Part shown: piece after piece, positions 45,601 to 54,870 of the stretch
Numbering within the stretch: the first letter of the stretch is position 1
How the letters are laid out: each line of letters begins with the position of its first letter
NCBI RefSeq assembly: GCF_002836255.1
Contig: NZ_PJAU01000051.1
Coordinates: 1-64,000, forward strand
Direction of reading: 5' to 3'
Length of the DNA stretch: 64,000 bases
Source: Colwellia sp. 75C3
GTDB lineage: Bacteria; Pseudomonadota; Gammaproteobacteria; Enterobacterales; Alteromonadaceae
Translations under genes and position numbers: made by a program
Notes under the pieces: model-generated
What the model saw: the letters and a program-made list of their open reading frames with translations, nothing else
The model's database searches: none
What the model was told of the DNA's origin: nothing

Positions 45601-46806
45601 TTATCTCACTGATATCGGTATATCTACCACGGAATTGTCATGTTCGCTGCTTATGCTCTTACTCGATAACCAACTGGTCCAGCCTAAAATTGGTTTGTTT
45701 TTCGAGGCAAAACTTACCTGACTAGGTAGTTCTTTTTTGAGCGTTCGTAAGATGAAACTATAATCTTGTTCAAAACCTAAATATAAGCGTACCAACTCAT
45801 CCAGTGCTTTAAGATGAGGTGTTTGCGGGGTGAATTTTTGTAACTGTTTGGCCGTTAAGGGGCCTAAAATAATATTAATTTTTCCTTGGGCAAAAAAACC
45901 ACTTTTGCCTAACATTACCGTTCTGCCTAATTGATTATTTTGTCCAGCAGCGCCGTTAAGTGGCATTCTTGTTCTGACATCGTCTATTAAAGGTTGCCAT
46001 TGGCCAACAAACTCTTTTATTTCGACCGGCAATTCAAAGTGACTTTCAAGGATTTGCTTAAGACCTGATGCACTACGTACAGAACTACTAAGTAAACCCG
46101 CATAGCGTAATAATGACTCGTCTTTGGTGTATAAACGGTCGGTCAGGTTATCAGTACCTAGGCCAACCAACGCCAATAACATTTTGGTGAAATTATCGGT
46201 TTGGGTCTTCGCTTGATTACGTGTACTTTTTTTAGTCTGACCGCTTTGAATGTCAACACTTTGAGTATTACTACTTTGAGTATTAACGCTTTGACCGTTA
46301 CTACTTTGAGTATTGTTACGTTGAGTTAAACGACAACGTTCATACTCTAACGGGGCAAAATATTTGACCGATGATTGATAAAACAATGAAGCGGTTCGGT
46401 GATTAAACAAATTAAAAAATTCGGATATTGTTTTATCTTTAACTTTTAAACGCTTTAATACCGTCTCAGTATAGTGATAAGGCAATACGCCATTACTGCC
46501 GGTCAAACCAATAAAATTCAACTCCATTTTCCATTGATTATTCTCTTTATTATCTTGATATAAAGGTTCAACGGATGAAATTTCAGAAGAAGGAAACGAT
46601 AACGATTGACGGCTGGTAAAACGGATACATTCAGATAGTGGAGGCATAAAGCGTCCCACAGATTGAATTGCCGAAACTTCAACCATGTCGTTATAGTTAT
46701 TACTGCGCTCAATCACCCTGACAGCTTGCTTAAAAGAAAACTGGTATGGATGCTGAGCTAATGTATCTATTACAGCAGTATTTTTTCGCCAGCTCGCGGT
46801 GGACAT
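45601..46806 (-). CDS. tssG: TssG, T6SS baseplate protein
   Basis: A 401-residue protein of the ImpH/VasB family, a wedge part of the baseplate with TssF, TssE and TssK. Recognisable are YQFSFKQAVRVIE near the N-terminus, FIGLTGSNGVLPYHYTE, FFNLFNHRTASLFYQS and LLRYAGLLSSSVRSASGL. The usual length is about 330-350; here a low-complexity insertion at about residues 160-195 made of NTQS-type repeats accounts for the excess. Its 5' end overlaps tssF by 37 bases. Confidence 0.93.
   Translation of the reverse strand: MSTASWRKNTAVIDTLAQHPYQFSFKQAVRVIERSNNYNDMVEVSAIQSVGRFMPPLSECIRFTSRQSLSFPSSEISSVEPLYQDNKENNQWKMELNFIGLTGSNGVLPYHYTETVLKRLKVKDKTISEFFNLFNHRTASLFYQSSVKYFAPLEYERCRLTQRNNTQSSNGQSVNTQSSNTQSVDIQSGQTKKSTRNQAKTQTDNFTKMLLALVGLGTDNLTDRLYTKDESLLRYAGLLSSSVRSASGLKQILESHFELPVEIKEFVGQWQPLIDDVRTRMPLNGAAGQNNQLGRTVMLGKSGFFAQGKINIILGPLTAKQLQKFTPQTPHLKALDELVRLYLGFEQDYSFILRTLKKELPSQVSFASKNKPILGWTSWLSSKSISSEHDNSVVDIPISVR
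46246..46322 (-). repeat. NTQS-type codon repeat inside tssG
   Basis: Near-repeated 18-bp units (core ACTTTGAGTATT on the plus strand) code for NTQSSN/GQSVNT-type peptides. The repeat stays in frame and looks like slippage expansion in a surface loop. Confidence 0.7.
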
Positions 46807-48605
46807 TTCTTTAAGTAGCCTTCTTTATTTTTTGTTTTTATCAGTAGTCGAGTAAAAGAGTTAATAGAGCAATACAAGCCAAAAAAGTGTTCTAACATGC
46901 TTGAAAATAGGAAAACACTGCTGCCACTTAATAGCGAATCATCAATGTTTACGGTTATCTCTATACCTCGACACATCGCGGTATAACCATCAATAGTTAA
47001 AGGCGCGCTGATCGGTTTTGCATGTACTTTTGTAATGGACTCTATTACCGAGCGGGTAACAGCGGAGCCTTTAAAGTCGTACAAACGCAGTATTTCTTTT
47101 AAGGCTAAGCAGGCGTCATTACCACCGGTTAACGATAAAAAATTTAAATTCAAGTGAGAAATTAATCGCCATCTAGCATGATCTCTTAAAGGCGGTCTAA
47201 TGACCTGAGTCGGCTGCATAAGATAACGAATTGCGGAACAAGGTGGCGCACTGTCGGTACATTGTAATTGTGACTCACCGACTGAATAAGGTAACTTCTG
47301 TGGTAAATCTCGGTTACTACAAGTCGTTTCAATGGTGATGGTACGATCTTCAGGTATGTTTGGATTAAACGATAAATCCACTAACGATAAGAATACGTCT
47401 GTACCCTCATCTCGGTCATAAGTATCAAGTTTGGCATTACGGCGGGCTGCAAACCAAAATGCATGGGAATTGCTTTCTTGTTGCTCGTGATTCATGCCAT
47501 AAAAAGGTAGAAAATCAACATCGTCTCCGTAATAAGAGGACGCGGTCACTTGATCAATACTATAAACTTCATAACCTCTTGTTCGGCGTGAGTCAGGCGT
47601 TACTTTATATTCGTGCTGAGTATGTTCAAGTTTTATCGGATCTGCGCTGTGCGCAAATAAATTCACTACCGGTGTACAGCCTAAATTGAAGGTCGACTTA
47701 GCAATATTATGTTCAAGTTCGACATTGGTATCGTTAAGATAAATATAAAAATCTAAGGTATCACCATCATGATTTGCTAATTTTTTAGCGAGACCAACAA
47801 TATCAATGAACATGAACTTTTCTGGAAAGGCGAAATACTCGGTTAATAATCTATAACCAATAAAAGAGGACGCCGGGTAGGGCAACATGCCTTCATCCGT
47901 TGAAAAGCCAACTGGTTGAATCGCATTGATGCCCAAATCAATCGGGTGAATATCGTCTTCAGAAGTCGCTATGAAAGTACGGTTACAATCATTGAGTAAC
48001 ATTTCATAGAGCGGGTTTATATGCTGTGCTTGTCCTTTAAGATAAAAACGTAGCTTATCTATAGCTAAATCGGCAAAGTTTAACTCTTTAGAGAAGGTTT
48101 TAAGTGATAGCTTAAGTACACTATCCGCGCCTCTAATACTCGCTGAACCAGGGGTGAAAAAAGGCTTAGCCATTAAAGTGGCTGATGTTATTTCTATCGG
48201 CAATAACGGGATTTCATAACTGGTGGTAAAACGGCAATTCTCACCTTGAAACTGCGTTGTCTCTAATAAAGTACCGCTAGCAATGGTGTAACTTGAGTCT
48301 AATTGCTCTTTGTCGGCAACAAATTGCACAATAGACATTGCTGGAATAGGGCGTTGATAATGCGGGTACAGAGTACCAAGCAAAGCATCACTTATTTCAG
48401 GAAAATCATCATCAAGTTTGTGCTGTATACGGGCATTTAAAAAGGCAAAGCTTTCAATCAAACGCGAAACATGTGGGTCTTCAATGCTGTCGTTATTAAT
48501 ACCGATACGCGAGGCTATTTTCGGGTGTTCTTTAGAGAATTCAGCACCTAGCTGGCGTATATAGACCAGCTCTTTTTCATAAAAGGGCAGCAGTTCATCG
48601 GACAT
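46770..48605 (-). CDS. tssF: TssF, T6SS baseplate protein
   Basis: A 611-residue protein of the ImpG/VasA family. The start MSDELLPFYEKELVYIRQLGAEFS...HPKIASRI is diagnostic, followed by DPHVSRLIESFAFLNARIQHKLDDDFPE and LLGTLYPHYQRPIPAM. In the wedge two TssF copies pair with one TssG. AAGGA lies 9 bases before the ATG. The region just upstream contains a partial copy of its own first codons, from a junction duplication (see 48608-48733). Confidence 0.95.
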   Translation of the reverse strand: MSDELLPFYEKELVYIRQLGAEFSKEHPKIASRIGINNDSIEDPHVSRLIESFAFLNARIQHKLDDDFPEISDALLGTLYPHYQRPIPAMSIVQFVADKEQLDSSYTIASGTLLETTQFQGENCRFTTSYEIPLLPIEITSATLMAKPFFTPGSASIRGADSVLKLSLKTFSKELNFADLAIDKLRFYLKGQAQHINPLYEMLLNDCNRTFIATSEDDIHPIDLGINAIQPVGFSTDEGMLPYPASSFIGYRLLTEYFAFPEKFMFIDIVGLAKKLANHDGDTLDFYIYLNDTNVELEHNIAKSTFNLGCTPVVNLFAHSADPIKLEHTQHEYKVTPDSRRTRGYEVYSIDQVTASSYYGDDVDFLPFYGMNHEQQESNSHAFWFAARRNAKLDTYDRDEGTDVFLSLVDLSFNPNIPEDRTITIETTCSNRDLPQKLPYSVGESQLQCTDSAPPCSAIRYLMQPTQVIRPPLRDHARWRLISHLNLNFLSLTGGNDACLALKEILRLYDFKGSAVTRSVIESITKVHAKPISAPLTIDGYTAMCRGIEITVNIDDSLLSGSSVFLFSSMLEHFFGLYCSINSFTRLLIKTKNKEGYLKKCPPRAGEKILL

Positions 48606-48607
48606 AG

Positions 48608-48733
48608 TTAAAGTTCCTTAACGCTTTCTGTTTGAATAAGAGAGTGAGTAACAGAATCAAGCAGAGAACCATGCATAGACTCATAAACCACTACGTCAGG
48701 CAATATCGGGAAATTTCGTTGTTCATCGGACAT
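48608..48733 (-). pseudogene. Chimeric 41-codon ORF from duplication of the tssE/tssF junction
   Basis: The frame begins ATGTCCGATGAA like tssF (MSDE) and ends like tssE. Its tail DVVVYES...LLDSVTHS...SVKEL parallels EVVVYDSILDSVTRSVSVKEL of TssE, with two short insertions. The identical AAGGAACTTTAACTATG precedes both MSDE starts. So a unit containing the tssE 3' end and tssF 5' end was duplicated in tandem and then diverged. The ribosome site is intact, so a 41-residue peptide could be made, but it is probably a by-product. Confidence 0.7.
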
Positions 48734-48735
48734 AG

Positions 48736-49224
48736 TTAAAGTTCCTTAACGCTTACAGAGCGCGTAACAGAATCGAGTATAGAGTCATAAACCACAACTT
48801 CTGGTAGTGGATCGGCATAAATAACCGTATCAATACGAAAACGTAAGGTGCGGTCTATGCTGTCAGCGTTTTCAATAAAAGAGACTCTGACCGATTTAAA
48901 TCTAGGCTCATAAATTTTTAAGGTGCCTTCTAAGTGAATAATAAATTTTTTACGTCGTTCAATATCCATAATGTTAACGGTGGCAAGGTCAGGTAAACCA
49001 TAATTGAAAAGTGATTTTTCAACTTCTACCAAGTCACTGCTAGGTTGTATCAGGTGAAAACGGGTATTAAGCAGAGACTCTAGATCTCTTCGAATACTAC
49101 GGCGTAATTGTTTTAATACTTGGTGATGTTCCAATTTTTTTTCTACCTGATTGTGAGGTTCATCATCAAAAAGGCGATCTAAAATGGAAGGGCGTAATTT
49201 CTTGTCTTTATCAATACGTGCCAT
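48736..49224 (-). CDS. tssE: TssE, gp25-like T6SS baseplate protein
   Basis: A 162-residue protein of the gp25/lysozyme-like family, part of the baseplate wedge where sheath polymerisation starts. Visible are RPSILDRLFDDEP at the start, RRSIRRDLESLLNTR, LFNYGLPDLATVN and the conserved FEPRF-like IYEPRFKSVRVSF. AGGAAG precedes the ATG. It starts two bases past the tssC2 stop, in a tight operon. Confidence 0.93.
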   Translation of the reverse strand: MARIDKDKKLRPSILDRLFDDEPHNQVEKKLEHHQVLKQLRRSIRRDLESLLNTRFHLIQPSSDLVEVEKSLFNYGLPDLATVNIMDIERRKKFIIHLEGTLKIYEPRFKSVRVSFIENADSIDRTLRFRIDTVIYADPLPEVVVYDSILDSVTRSVSVKEL

Positions 49225-49226
49225 CG

Positions 49227-50747
49227 TTACTTCCTAAAAGAGGCTAGTTCAGTCACTAGTTCCAGCTCTGAAACCATTTGGTCAAGCTGATAATGTGGCT
49301 GTATATGGATAACGCATAAATAGTGGCCGGGTTTATTTGGATGTTCTTTTACCCGTACATAGCCTTCTTTTAAAGGATATTTTGCTTGTTCTTCCCAATC
49401 AAGATCTTCACTGCCAGTGGTATATTTCATTAGCCATTGTCTGATGTGATCTTCACATTTCTCTGCGCTAATAAAAGAACCGACTTTGTCTCTGACCATC
49501 AATTTAATAAAATGCGATATTCTTGCGCCACATAAAACATGTTGTAACATTGACGATATTTGAGCATTGGTGGTTGCATCTAACGTCGTGTATTTTTTTG
49601 GCTTATGCAGTGATTGGTTATTATAAAATGTTGTGTAAGGCGATAAATAACCCTGGCAAAGAGGAATGAAGCCCAGTTCGCTAATGTTCTTTTCGATAGC
49701 GTCAGTAATAATGACGTCAGTCGTTGGTTTAACCGCAATATCATTGGCATCGGTCGCATGACTATCTACCGCTAGCTCTTTAAAAATACCACCAGAAAGT
49801 TGGTTTCTAGGTGCGCCGCGAATATGACCAAACCAACCGATATCGGCAAATTCTCTGATTAATATGCAGCCGAAGGCGTAACAGGCATTGCCCCATAAAT
49901 TGTTTTCACCATGGCGAGCGCTTTTTTCATAAAAGTTAATGCCTTTATAACTGCCCATCGTTGTTTGATAAGGACGACGCATTAATATTTTCGGTAAGGC
50001 TAAACCAATAAAACGGGTATCAGGAGATTTTCTTAAGGCATTCCATTTAATGTATTCTGTTTGGCTAAAAACTTTTTCAAAATCGACCGGTAAACCCAAG
50101 CCAGAAAAGTCATCCATACCAAATAAATCACTCGAGGCTGAGGTAATAAAAGGCGAGAAAGAGGCGGCAGCAATTTGTGCAATACCGGCTAAGGTGGCAA
50201 TGTCGTCAGTGGGATGATCTTTGCTTACTCGATGACTAATTTCATAATCACCAATAATGGCGCCGTAGGGTTCACCGCCAGGCGTACCGTATTCTTCACT
50301 GTATATCTTTTGAAATAGCTGACTTTGATCAAATTCCATGGCTTTACTGATATCTTTAACCACTTCAGTCCAGCGTATATTAAGCATCTTTATTTTGATG
50401 CTTTGGTAACCTTCAGCTTGCTTAACCAATAACCATAAGCCGCGCCATGAGGCTTCTAACTTTTGCAGTCTGGCATGATGAATAATTTGATTTACTTGTT
50501 CATTTATTTGCTCATCAATATCAGCAACAAGTCTAAGTAAGGCATTTCGTACCGTCTTGGCTGACGTTAACTTGCTTTTATCGACAAAGTTTTCAATGCA
50601 GTATTGTAACGCTTTGGTATCGTCTTTTTCAGCGAGCAGCTGCGTTAAATTAGTGATGTAAGCCGATTGCTCCAATACCTCATCAAGAAGTACCGAATCA
50701 AGCCGAGTTGATTCAGGGTTGCTCATTAGTATTGGGGAGTAGGCCAC
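49227..50747 (-). CDS. Second TssC-like protein (TssC2, ImpD type)
   Basis: A 506-residue EvpB/VipB-family protein, paralogous to the TssC encoded 290 bases upstream. Shared blocks are LEASWRGLWLLV, LFQKIYSEEYGTPGGEPYGAIIGDYEISH, FSQTEYIKWNALRKSPDTRFIGLALP, CYAFGCILIREFADIGWFGHIRG and ISHFIKLMVRDKVGSF. Some T6SS loci carry such a second TssC-like gene (impD next to impC in rhizobia); its role is less clear than that of the sheath TssC. The GTG at 50747 lacks a good ribosome site but directly follows a small open frame. An ATG at 50726 is an alternative. Confidence 0.9.
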   Translation of the reverse strand: MAYSPILMSNPESTRLDSVLLDEVLEQSAYITNLTQLLAEKDDTKALQYCIENFVDKSKLTSAKTVRNALLRLVADIDEQINEQVNQIIHHARLQKLEASWRGLWLLVKQAEGYQSIKIKMLNIRWTEVVKDISKAMEFDQSQLFQKIYSEEYGTPGGEPYGAIIGDYEISHRVSKDHPTDDIATLAGIAQIAAASFSPFITSASSDLFGMDDFSGLGLPVDFEKVFSQTEYIKWNALRKSPDTRFIGLALPKILMRRPYQTTMGSYKGINFYEKSARHGENNLWGNACYAFGCILIREFADIGWFGHIRGAPRNQLSGGIFKELAVDSHATDANDIAVKPTTDVIITDAIEKNISELGFIPLCQGYLSPYTTFYNNQSLHKPKKYTTLDATTNAQISSMLQHVLCGARISHFIKLMVRDKVGSFISAEKCEDHIRQWLMKYTTGSEDLDWEEQAKYPLKEGYVRVKEHPNKPGHYLCVIHIQPHYQLDQMVSELELVTELASFRK

Positions 50748-50748
50748 G

Positions 50749-50964
50749 TTAAGTTTTGCTTGGTAAAGCAGTGAACGTATAAAGCGTTATTGTTGGATGT
50801 GTTAACGATAAGGTTAGTGTTAGCTTTAAGTAATTGAATAATAAGGAAACAAATAATAGAGGGCGCTGCTTTAACTGATCGATAAAAGCCAATGACAGTT
50901 GCGCATAATTGGCAATCGTCATCAATGCTTTATCGTCTTTGGTAAAAGTAACACCCTGCTTCAT
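50749..50964 (-). CDS. Possible small ORF between the two tssC genes
   Basis: A 71-codon frame with AAGGGA about 8 bases before its ATG, ending one base before the tssC2 start. This arrangement could couple tssC2 translation. The predicted peptide (TIANYAQLSLAFIDQL, then a Leu/Thr-rich tail) matches no family I know, and its tail composition looks unlike a stable protein. It may be a leader ORF or chance. Confidence 0.4.
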   Translation of the reverse strand: MKQGVTFTKDDKALMTIANYAQLSLAFIDQLKQRPLLFVSLLFNYLKLTLTLSLTHPTITLYTFTALPSKT

Positions 50965-51039
50965 TATTTATTCCCTTAATAGTTGCAGGTAATACCGTTT
51001 GGCGATATTAGCCAAATGATATTACCTAACGTAGTTCAA

Positions 51040-52536
51040 TTAGCTAGCTTTTGGAATCTTAGCGACTAGTCTAAGGGAAGCACTTAGCTCTTCCATTTGT
51101 AACCAAGGGCATAAATGTGCAATAGCACTATAAGAGCCAGGCTGACCTGGAACTTCTTTAACTTCTACCTTAGCTTCTCTTAATGGATACTGTGCTTTCA
51201 TTTCAGCACTCGCATCAGAACTGTTATTTACATAACTGTTAATCCACTTGTTAAGCCATTCTTCAGCTTCAGATGCTTCAACAAATGAACCAATTTTATC
51301 GCGGCCCATTACTTTTAAGAAGTGTGCAATACGTGCAGTTGCCATGATGTAAGGTAAACGAGCAGAGATTGCATAGTTAGCTGTTACATCTGGGTCATCA
51401 AACGTTTTAGGTTTTTGAGTCGTTTGTGCACCAAAGAATACTGCGTAATCAGTATTTTTATAATGACATAACGGTAAAAAGCCTAACTTGCTTAATTCAG
51501 CTTCACGACGGTCAGTAATACCAATTTCGGTAGGACACTGTTGATCAACATCACCATCATCACTAACAAAAGTATGGCTTGGTAAACCGGTAACTTTACC
51601 GCCACCTTCAGCGCCACGAATACTTGTACACCAACCATATTCAGCGAAAGATTTTGCTAATGTTGCGCCCATTGCGTAAGCAGCATTCATCCAACAGTAA
51701 CTGTCATGTTTGCCTTGAAGCTGATTGCCCCTTTCATCAAGCGAACCTTCTTCAAAGTTGAATGCTTCAATTGGCTTGGTATCTTGACCGTAAGGTAAAC
51801 GTGCTAATACACGTGGCATAGTCAAGGTAACAAAACGTGAATCATCACTGTCACGGAAACTACGCCATTTGATGTATTCAGCAGAATCAAAGATTTTTTC
51901 TAAATCACGTGGTTTAGACAATTCAGCAAATGATTCAAAACCAAACATTTCTGGGGCAGTAGCCGCAATAAATGGACAGAAGCCAGCGGCAGCGATATTT
52001 GAGATATTTGATAATAAATCTACGTCATTTGGATGAGATGAAAATTCAAAATCACCAATTAATGCTGCATAAGGTTCACCACCGGCCGTACCAAATTCAC
52101 TTTCGTAAATCTTTTTAAAGGTCTGGCTTTGATCAAATTCAACCGCTTTTTCAAGATCTTTATAAATTTCTTTTTTACTGATATTAAGCACACGAATTTT
52201 TAATTGTGAGCTAGTTTCAGAGTTCATCACAGTGTGATGCAGACCACGCCATGAGCCTTCAAGTTTATTAAACTTTTGCTCTTGCATAATCGCAGAAAGC
52301 TGAGTAGACAAAGCAACGTCAATAGCATCGATTGCAGCATTGATGGTAACCGTTAAGCTTTTATCCCAAGAAACAGTGCCGTTCATTGCTTCTTGCGTAA
52401 GCGTTTTTAATAATGCTTCGGTTTCGTCTCTAGGGGTTTGTTTAGTTGCTGAGATAGCTTGTTCTAAAAAGCTAGCTTCTACTACATCACCAGCACTTGC
52501 TTCTGCTTGGTTGGATAAAGTTTCTTCAATAGACAT
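51040..52536 (-). CDS. tssC: TssC/VipB, large T6SS sheath subunit
   Basis: A 498-residue sheath protein that forms the contractile tube with TssB. Typical blocks are [109 protein letters not shown] and [22 protein letters not shown] lies before the ATG, which overlaps the tssB stop (TAATG), as is usual for sheath pairs. Length is standard. Confidence 0.97.
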   Translation of the reverse strand: MSIEETLSNQAEASAGDVVEASFLEQAISATKQTPRDETEALLKTLTQEAMNGTVSWDKSLTVTINAAIDAIDVALSTQLSAIMQEQKFNKLEGSWRGLHHTVMNSETSSQLKIRVLNISKKEIYKDLEKAVEFDQSQTFKKIYESEFGTAGGEPYAALIGDFEFSSHPNDVDLLSNISNIAAAGFCPFIAATAPEMFGFESFAELSKPRDLEKIFDSAEYIKWRSFRDSDDSRFVTLTMPRVLARLPYGQDTKPIEAFNFEEGSLDERGNQLQGKHDSYCWMNAAYAMGATLAKSFAEYGWCTSIRGAEGGGKVTGLPSHTFVSDDGDVDQQCPTEIGITDRREAELSKLGFLPLCHYKNTDYAVFFGAQTTQKPKTFDDPDVTANYAISARLPYIMATARIAHFLKVMGRDKIGSFVEASEAEEWLNKWINSYVNNSSDASAEMKAQYPLREAKVEVKEVPGQPGSYSAIAHLCPWLQMEELSASLRLVAKIPKAS

Positions 52537-53054
52537 TACTTATCTCCTTCATTATTAGCATCAACACCTAGCTCACCAGATAAAGTAGAAAGCGCTTCAG
52601 TATTATTTAGAATGTTTTCTAAAAGGTCTTCTAACTCTTCAGAGCGATCCGCTTTACTTAATAAATCACGTAATCTGTCACGTGTTTGTAGTAATTTTTT
52701 AAGCGGTTCAACTTGTTCGACAATTTTATGCGGTTCAAAGTCTTCCATGTGGTTAAAGTTAAGATTAACCTCCATTTGACTGCCATTACCCGCTAACGTG
52801 TTTTCAACTTGTAAATTTAACTTAGGCGCAGTTTTTGACATGATGTCATTAAAGTTATCACGGTCTATTTGTGAAAACTTTCTGTCTTTTAATGCTTTTT
52901 TATCTTTGGTATTATCACCAGAATAATCACCCATGACACCCATAACAAAAGGCAATTCCTTTTTAGCTACAGCGCCATTCGTTTCCACATCATAAGTAAT
53001 GTGTACGCGAGGTTTCCTTACTCTTTTCAGTTTGTTATGAATACTTTCACTCAT
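52536..53054 (-). CDS. tssB: TssB/VipA, small T6SS sheath subunit
   Basis: A 172-residue sheath protein. It starts [28 protein letters not shown] and carries the diagnostic [28 protein letters not shown] and a C-terminal helical region ([26 protein letters not shown]). GGAG precedes the ATG. It is immediately coupled to tssC. Confidence 0.97.
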   Translation of the reverse strand: MSESIHNKLKRVRKPRVHITYDVETNGAVAKKELPFVMGVMGDYSGDNTKDKKALKDRKFSQIDRDNFNDIMSKTAPKLNLQVENTLAGNGSQMEVNLNFNHMEDFEPHKIVEQVEPLKKLLQTRDRLRDLLSKADRSEELEDLLENILNNTEALSTLSGELGVDANNEGDK

Positions 53055-53144
53055 GTTTTTCTCCGTGTATAAAAATTAATTTGATTGTTAACAATAACTT
53101 TTCATCAGCGTATAAGTTTTGACAGCTTATACGTTGAAAAAATA

Positions 53145-54269
53145 TTAATCGTCGTCAACACTTACTCCGGTAAGAGAGCTATAGGTATCTCTTGAAGACG
53201 AATCAGGAATTAACTCTTTCATCAACTCTTCAAGCGGCATATTCCCCCACCTCACTGTTTTCGTTAACATAAATGATATAGGTGAGTGTGGTTCTGTTTT
53301 CTTAAAATAGTCAGCAATTATATTAAGTTGCTTAAATGCATCGTCTCGTGAGTTCAATGCGGCAGTAATATTATTTGATTGTGAAGCGTTTGCAGTGACT
53401 TCGGGTTGATCGATCAATTCATCACTCTGTTCATCACTTTCACTGGTCTCAATAACAATAGGTAGCTTAGCTTTCGCTATGTGATTGATCGCACCTTTAG
53501 CACCTTCAAGCAGTTCAATTATCTTACTGGTTGGTGGCGCTTCAGAACGGCCACACAATTCAATTAATAACGCATCAACGGCTTTGTATTCAGTGATACA
53601 TACATCGATATCATCATATAAATTTGCATAATATTCATTTGAAGATTGACCCACCGCTTTTTCAATGTTGTCCATTGAAAAACCATTTCTTTCTATTTGG
53701 TTTCGTTGTTTATTTTCATCAGACATGCGACTAACATCTACTGCTTGCTGATATTGCCAAAAAGAGTAGGGTTCGGAAGCGGCATCCTCGGTAATAAACG
53801 AGTTACGGATAGGTGTTAATAAAACGCCATCGGCACCTTCACCGTTTAATCCCGCTATAGGCGCAACGCGAGTTTCAATGCCATCTTCATCTTCTACTGG
53901 ATATAAGCCTTGTTCCCAATAGTTTTCAATTAATTGTCTGATTAAGGTAAAGCCATCTTTAAGGCCTTGGAAGCCAGATTTTCTTACTAACGCTTCGGTA
54001 AGCCAACAGGCAATTTCAATATCTTTAGCTTGAGTCGCTATCAATTTGGGCGCTAATGAAAATATTTTCCCCCAGTGTTCTTGTGCTTCAGTATTGTCAC
54101 CATCAAACATGTTATTGCGTTCAGCATCGCGGGCTGCACGTCTTGCGTCTTTTATTTGGGAATAATTTGAAGAATAAGCTGTATCAATACGTGGGTCATT
54201 ACCAACGCTAAGTTCACCTTCAATAGGGGATAGCAGGTATGAAATATCAATTAGTGCAGGTGAGGGCAT
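53145..54269 (-). CDS. tssA: TssA, T6SS assembly protein
   Basis: A 374-residue protein with the ImpA-type N-terminal domain (about residues 5-160; YLLSPIEGE, GNDPR, DIEIACWLTEALVRKSGFQGLKDGF, YWEQGLYP) and GLNGEGADGVLLTPIRN. A helical middle part and a C-terminal domain (SPISFMLTKTVRWGNMPLEELMKELIPD) follow. This C-terminal form is of the short TssA type. It coordinates baseplate, tail and sheath growth. It is the first gene of the minus arm and divergent from tagH. Confidence 0.93.
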   Translation of the reverse strand: MPSPALIDISYLLSPIEGELSVGNDPRIDTAYSSNYSQIKDARRAARDAERNNMFDGDNTEAQEHWGKIFSLAPKLIATQAKDIEIACWLTEALVRKSGFQGLKDGFTLIRQLIENYWEQGLYPVEDEDGIETRVAPIAGLNGEGADGVLLTPIRNSFITEDAASEPYSFWQYQQAVDVSRMSDENKQRNQIERNGFSMDNIEKAVGQSSNEYYANLYDDIDVCITEYKAVDALLIELCGRSEAPPTSKIIELLEGAKGAINHIAKAKLPIVIETSESDEQSDELIDQPEVTANASQSNNITAALNSRDDAFKQLNIIADYFKKTEPHSPISFMLTKTVRWGNMPLEELMKELIPDSSSRDTYSSLTGVSVDDD

Positions 54270-54870
54270 TGAATCTATGATCTCCGTATATTTAGTGTTA
54301 TGTAGTCCTTCTGGCTGAGAAGATTATTATGTAATGGCTTTATTTGCAATAGATGCGATAAATATTTATTAACAATATAATTACATTGGTTAGCAAGTCT
54401 TTCAACAGCTTGGAAATAGTTAAAAATCACTTAATTTCAATTAAATTAGTGGCTTATGTCGGTGGTGTTGGCGGGTTTTATCTTGCGAGAGTTATTGTAC
54501 AAAGGGATAATGCTACAATGTTAATTTTGATGGCTTTTCATATTAATCATCTGTAACATGAACGTCAATTTATCTGTTCAGTTGGTAGTACACTTTAATT
54601 TTGTAGTAATACATACGTTGGTTGTTGAGTTTCAACGCCGTTATTAATCTTATGTACCACGTCTTAAAGTCTAAAATATCCATCATATAACAACATAGGT
54701 TTAACACCTTTATAATGTTAGGCCCCATTTAAATTACCCGCTACTTTGCGGTATGGCAGTAATGCATGAATAAAATAAATAAATAGATAATTTAATTATT
54801 TATACCGAGTAAGAACATGAAGTTCTTTGATTAATAATGATGATGAGGTTCCTTATCAAGGAATGATTTT
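54270..54870. other. 601-bp divergent promoter region of the T6SS locus
   Basis: No gene is present. Both T6SS arms must be started from here. A weak GG-N10-GC element (54473-54486, TTGC at the -12) could be a sigma-54 promoter toward tagH, but the -24 half is poor. No clear repeats or operators were found. The last bases hold the AAGGAATG ribosome site of tagH. Confidence 0.5.

Noticed and set aside
54473-54486. GG-N10-GC element as a sigma-54 promoter for the T6SS plus arm
   Set aside because: Only the -12 half fits well, it is almost 400 bases from tagH, and no sigma-54 activator gene is in the T6SS locus here.
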